Shown in pieces: positions 40,133 to 41,763 of a DNA stretch of 41,763 nt. The first letter of the stretch is position 1, and every line of letters begins with the position of its first letter. Position numbers and translations under genes: made by a program. The notes under the pieces are model-generated. The model was given only the letters and a program-made list of their open reading frames with translations. It was not told where the DNA came from and made no database searches. Source of the stretch: DATMGU01 sp035555315 (GTDB lineage Bacteria; Pseudomonadota; Alphaproteobacteria; ATCC43930; CGMCC-115725); NCBI GenBank assembly GCA_035555315.1, contig DATMGU010000128.1:1-41763 (forward strand). The letters run 5' to 3'.

Positions 40133-41101
40133 ATGAAGTTTTACGGCTGCTACCTCCGGGAAGGGCTCGTCTATCTGCCGACGAACGGGCGGATATCGAA
40201 CACCACTACTGCCTTTCGCGATGTCGAACCGATCGAGGTGGTACCCGTCCGCGATACCACGGCGCTGCAGCGTGGGTTCGCCGCGATGATTGTCCGGGGG
40301 CATCCCCAGCTTTCGCTTGAAGAAGGCCGTAGCTCGGTGACGCCCCTGTTGAAACATGCTGGGGTGAAGAGCTTGCGCAGTTTCGAGCGGGGCACCCTGA
40401 CCTGGGCCATTAAGGATCGGGATGGCGCGTTGACCATCGACGCCTATCGCAAGCATCGCGACGGCGGCTGGGAAATCGATCGGAGCCGCGCCATCGTGCT
40501 GCCGAGTGGCACCACCATCGCAGAGGCATACGACCGGCTGATCGCTATTCTGCAAGCTTACGCGGCCGACCCGGCGCTGGCCGCCGCGCATGAGGTTTCC
40601 CCGCTCGAACCGAAGCCATTCGGCACGGTGGAAAACGGCTTCCTAATGCCGCCGCTCAATGGCGAGCGGCATGAATCGGTTGAAGGGCTGCTGGTGACCA
40701 TCGTCAATCTGGAATCCGACGATGTGCCGGACATCCGGATCAATATCCAGCGGGTCTTCTATGCTGTCGGCGACCGCGAAGGCGGCGATGCCTTTACGAG
40801 CGCTTTGGCCGAGGCATTGGCCCCCGAACTCGACCTCGCCGGCCGTCGGCGCATCCTGGAGGCCTACGCCCCTTACACCATCGGATTGCCAGTCGACGCT
40901 GCCCGCTACGGCCGCGACCCGGTGACTCACGTCATCCGCTCTCCCCGGAGGGTCGGCGACAATCCCTATGACGCCGAGGCGGAGTTAGGTGCTTCAGGGA
41001 ATAACACTGCCGAGCGGGGGATTTTCTCCGCCGTTCTCGCTTTCGCTGTACGGCATGTTGCGAATTTGACGTATCGGATTTTGGGGCCGTTCTTCGGGTA
41101 G
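40133..41101 (+). CDS. putative immunity protein 2 (CdiI-like) with shared C-terminal domain
   Basis: 322 residues. It is similar along its whole length to immunity protein 1: FYGCYLREGLVYLPTNGRIS, PLLKHAGVKSLRSFERGTLT, then the shared domain RVFYAVGDREGGDAFTSALA. A 35-residue extension at the end (FSAVLAFAVRHVANLTYRIL) is hydrophobic enough to be a membrane-associated helix and is absent from copy 1. The start is the ATG two bases after the truncated toxin stop. It would protect against toxins of this family. Confidence 0.75.
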   Translation: MKFYGCYLREGLVYLPTNGRISNTTTAFRDVEPIEVVPVRDTTALQRGFAAMIVRGHPQLSLEEGRSSVTPLLKHAGVKSLRSFERGTLTWAIKDRDGALTIDAYRKHRDGGWEIDRSRAIVLPSGTTIAEAYDRLIAILQAYAADPALAAAHEVSPLEPKPFGTVENGFLMPPLNGERHESVEGLLVTIVNLESDDVPDIRINIQRVFYAVGDREGGDAFTSALAEALAPELDLAGRRRILEAYAPYTIGLPVDAARYGRDPVTHVIRSPRRVGDNPYDAEAELGASGNNTAERGIFSAVLAFAVRHVANLTYRILGPFFG

Positions 41102-41123
41102 GAGGGCACAATCCCGCTCGCAG

Positions 41124-41240
41124 AGGGTAGCGATGCCTTCATCCCGCGCTCTGGCGGAGGCGCAGAAACCTGGAAGTCACTCGCCGGCCGCCGGCGCATC
41201 CAGCGGACCTGCGACTCCTATACCTTCGCGCCGAACCGCC
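41124..41240 (+). pseudogene. decayed third copy of the toxin/immunity shared domain
   Basis: The DNA just after immunity gene 2 still resembles codons of the shared domain. GATGCCTTC, then GCTCTGGCGGAGGC, GCCGGCCGCCGGCGCATCC and CTATACC match the stretch that encodes GGDAF, ALAEA, AGRRRI and YT in copy 2 (about 40788-40880). The reading frame shifts within it and no start or stop is left. It is a relic of a further cassette. Confidence 0.65.
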
Positions 41241-41248
41241 CTTTGGAT

Positions 41249-41332
41249 CGTCATCCCCGCGTAGGCAGGGGATCCATGGATCAGCCGCCGCACGGGTGGA
41301 TAGATGAATCCCCTGCCTACGCGGGGATGACG
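41249..41332. repeat. 25-bp perfect inverted repeat (REP-like)
   Basis: Arms at 41249-41273 and 41308-41332 are exact reverse complements with a 34-base loop. The arm begins CGTCATCCCCGCG, a type of dispersed repeat common in alphaproteobacterial genomes. It lies between the cassette array and serA. Folded, it may stop transcription from both sides. Confidence 0.75.
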
Positions 41333-41372
41333 GAAAAAGAGCCCAAAAAGCGGCAGATTATTGACGAAGCCT

Positions 41373-41393
41373 AAGGCCGATCCGATCGGCCTT
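41373..41393 (-). terminator. probable serA terminator hairpin
   Basis: AAGGCCGATC, C, GATCGGCCTT is a perfect 10-bp inverted repeat starting four bases downstream of the serA stop. It is followed on the minus strand by a short mixed T-containing tail, so termination is likely but not a textbook T-run. Confidence 0.6.
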
Positions 41394-41396
41394 TCC

Positions 41397-41763
41397 CTAT
41401 CTCCGCTCGTATAGGAACCGGGCGCGGATCGTGCCGGGGATGGCGCGCAATGCCACCAGGATCTCCTCGGTATCGAGGTCGCCCTCCGCGTCGATCACCG
41501 AATAGCCGATCTCCGCGTCGGTCTGCAGGTATTGCGCGGTGATGTTCGCATCCTGGCAGGCGAAGACCTCGATCACGCGGGCGAGCAGGCCCGGCACGTT
41601 GTGATGCAGATGCAGGAACCGCACGCCGGCCGGACGGGGCGGCAATTGCGCCTGCGGGAAATTCACCGCGCCGAGGCTGCTGCCGATATCGCTCCAATCG
41701 GTCAGCTTGCGGGCGACCTCGACGCCGATGCGCTCCTGCGCCTCGGCAGTGCTGCCGCCGATA
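41397..41763 (-). CDS. serA: D-3-phosphoglycerate dehydrogenase, C-terminal part (5' end outside window)
   Basis: Only the last 121 codons are in the window, up to the TAG at 41397-41399. The sequence begins in the substrate-domain end IGGSTAEAQERIGVEVARKL and continues into an ACT domain (FLHLHHNVPGLLARVIEVFA, then AQYLQTDAEIGYSVIDAEG) ending FLYERR. This is the short, single-ACT form of SerA, which starts serine synthesis and is inhibited by serine through the ACT domain. It ends next to a hairpin. Confidence 0.92.
   Translation of the reverse strand, partial: IGGSTAEAQERIGVEVARKLTDWSDIGSSLGAVNFPQAQLPPRPAGVRFLHLHHNVPGLLARVIEVFACQDANITAQYLQTDAEIGYSVIDAEGDLDTEEILVALRAIPGTIRARFLYERR

Noticed and set aside
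41249..41332. CRISPR repeat or attachment site
   Set aside because: Only two arms in inverted orientation, no regular spacers; it fits a dispersed REP-like element.

Overview
The window is GC-rich, densely coding DNA, most likely from an alphaproteobacterium, possibly Rhodospirillales. The grounds are the codon use, a Fur/Mur-type 7-1-7 box, two LexA boxes of the alphaproteobacterial GAAC-N7-GAAC form, and the mix of Liv, NitT/TauT, CocE and creatininase genes. No rRNA, tRNA, CRISPR array or intact insertion sequence was seen. No gene-free stretch exceeds 300 bases. Genes at both ends are cut by the window: a TauD/TfdA dioxygenase on the left and serA on the right.

Left part (1-5.6 kb): dioxygenase fragment, secreted esterase 713-like hydrolase, VapBC module with a clear promoter/operator, His-rich CDF metal exporter, MBL-fold hydrolase, and an HTH protein with a proline-rich linker. 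From 13.24 to 5.7 kb on the minus strand lies the most unusual metabolic block: an XRE-cupin regulator and a GNAT enzyme, then a tight run nadC-like, phnN/AMP-phosphorylase fusion, and a NitT/TauT ABC importer (binding protein, ATPase, two permeases). The three enzymes could form a closed PRPP cycle: attach and decarboxylate a quinolinate-like acid on PRPP, cleave the nucleotide with phosphate to ribose 1,5-bisphosphate, and rephosphorylate that to PRPP.

Middle (13.3-31.4 kb): a VIT-family protein and an SBF-like transporter flank Fur-like boxes. Then come a zeta-type toxin module, an orphan peptide-type binding protein, and arfB with a vapBC module placed at its 3' end so that the toxin carries a copy of the arfB tail. 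They are followed by a coupled isochorismatase-like/cupin/CocE operon, a RES-Xre module, a glutamate-semialdehyde-aminomutase-like PLP enzyme, a HigBA-like module, a creatininase-family enzyme and a livK-H-MG-F importer in which LivM and LivG are fused. Five toxin-antitoxin modules thus sit between metabolic units within about 24 kb.

Right part (31.5-41.8 kb): a decayed class II aldolase gene with a small lipoprotein gene nested inside it, rlpA, an MHS-type MFS transporter, a MOSC/VanB-type reductase/XRE-cupin operon, then a polymorphic-toxin locus. That locus has a full-length toxin with a CdiA-like C-terminal nuclease domain and its putative immunity gene, a truncated orphan toxin with a second immunity gene, and a third decayed copy. 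Both toxin genes have the same promoter layout with a LexA box between -35 and -10, suggesting SOS induction as in colicins. Toxin and immunity proteins also share a homologous domain of about 50-75 residues.
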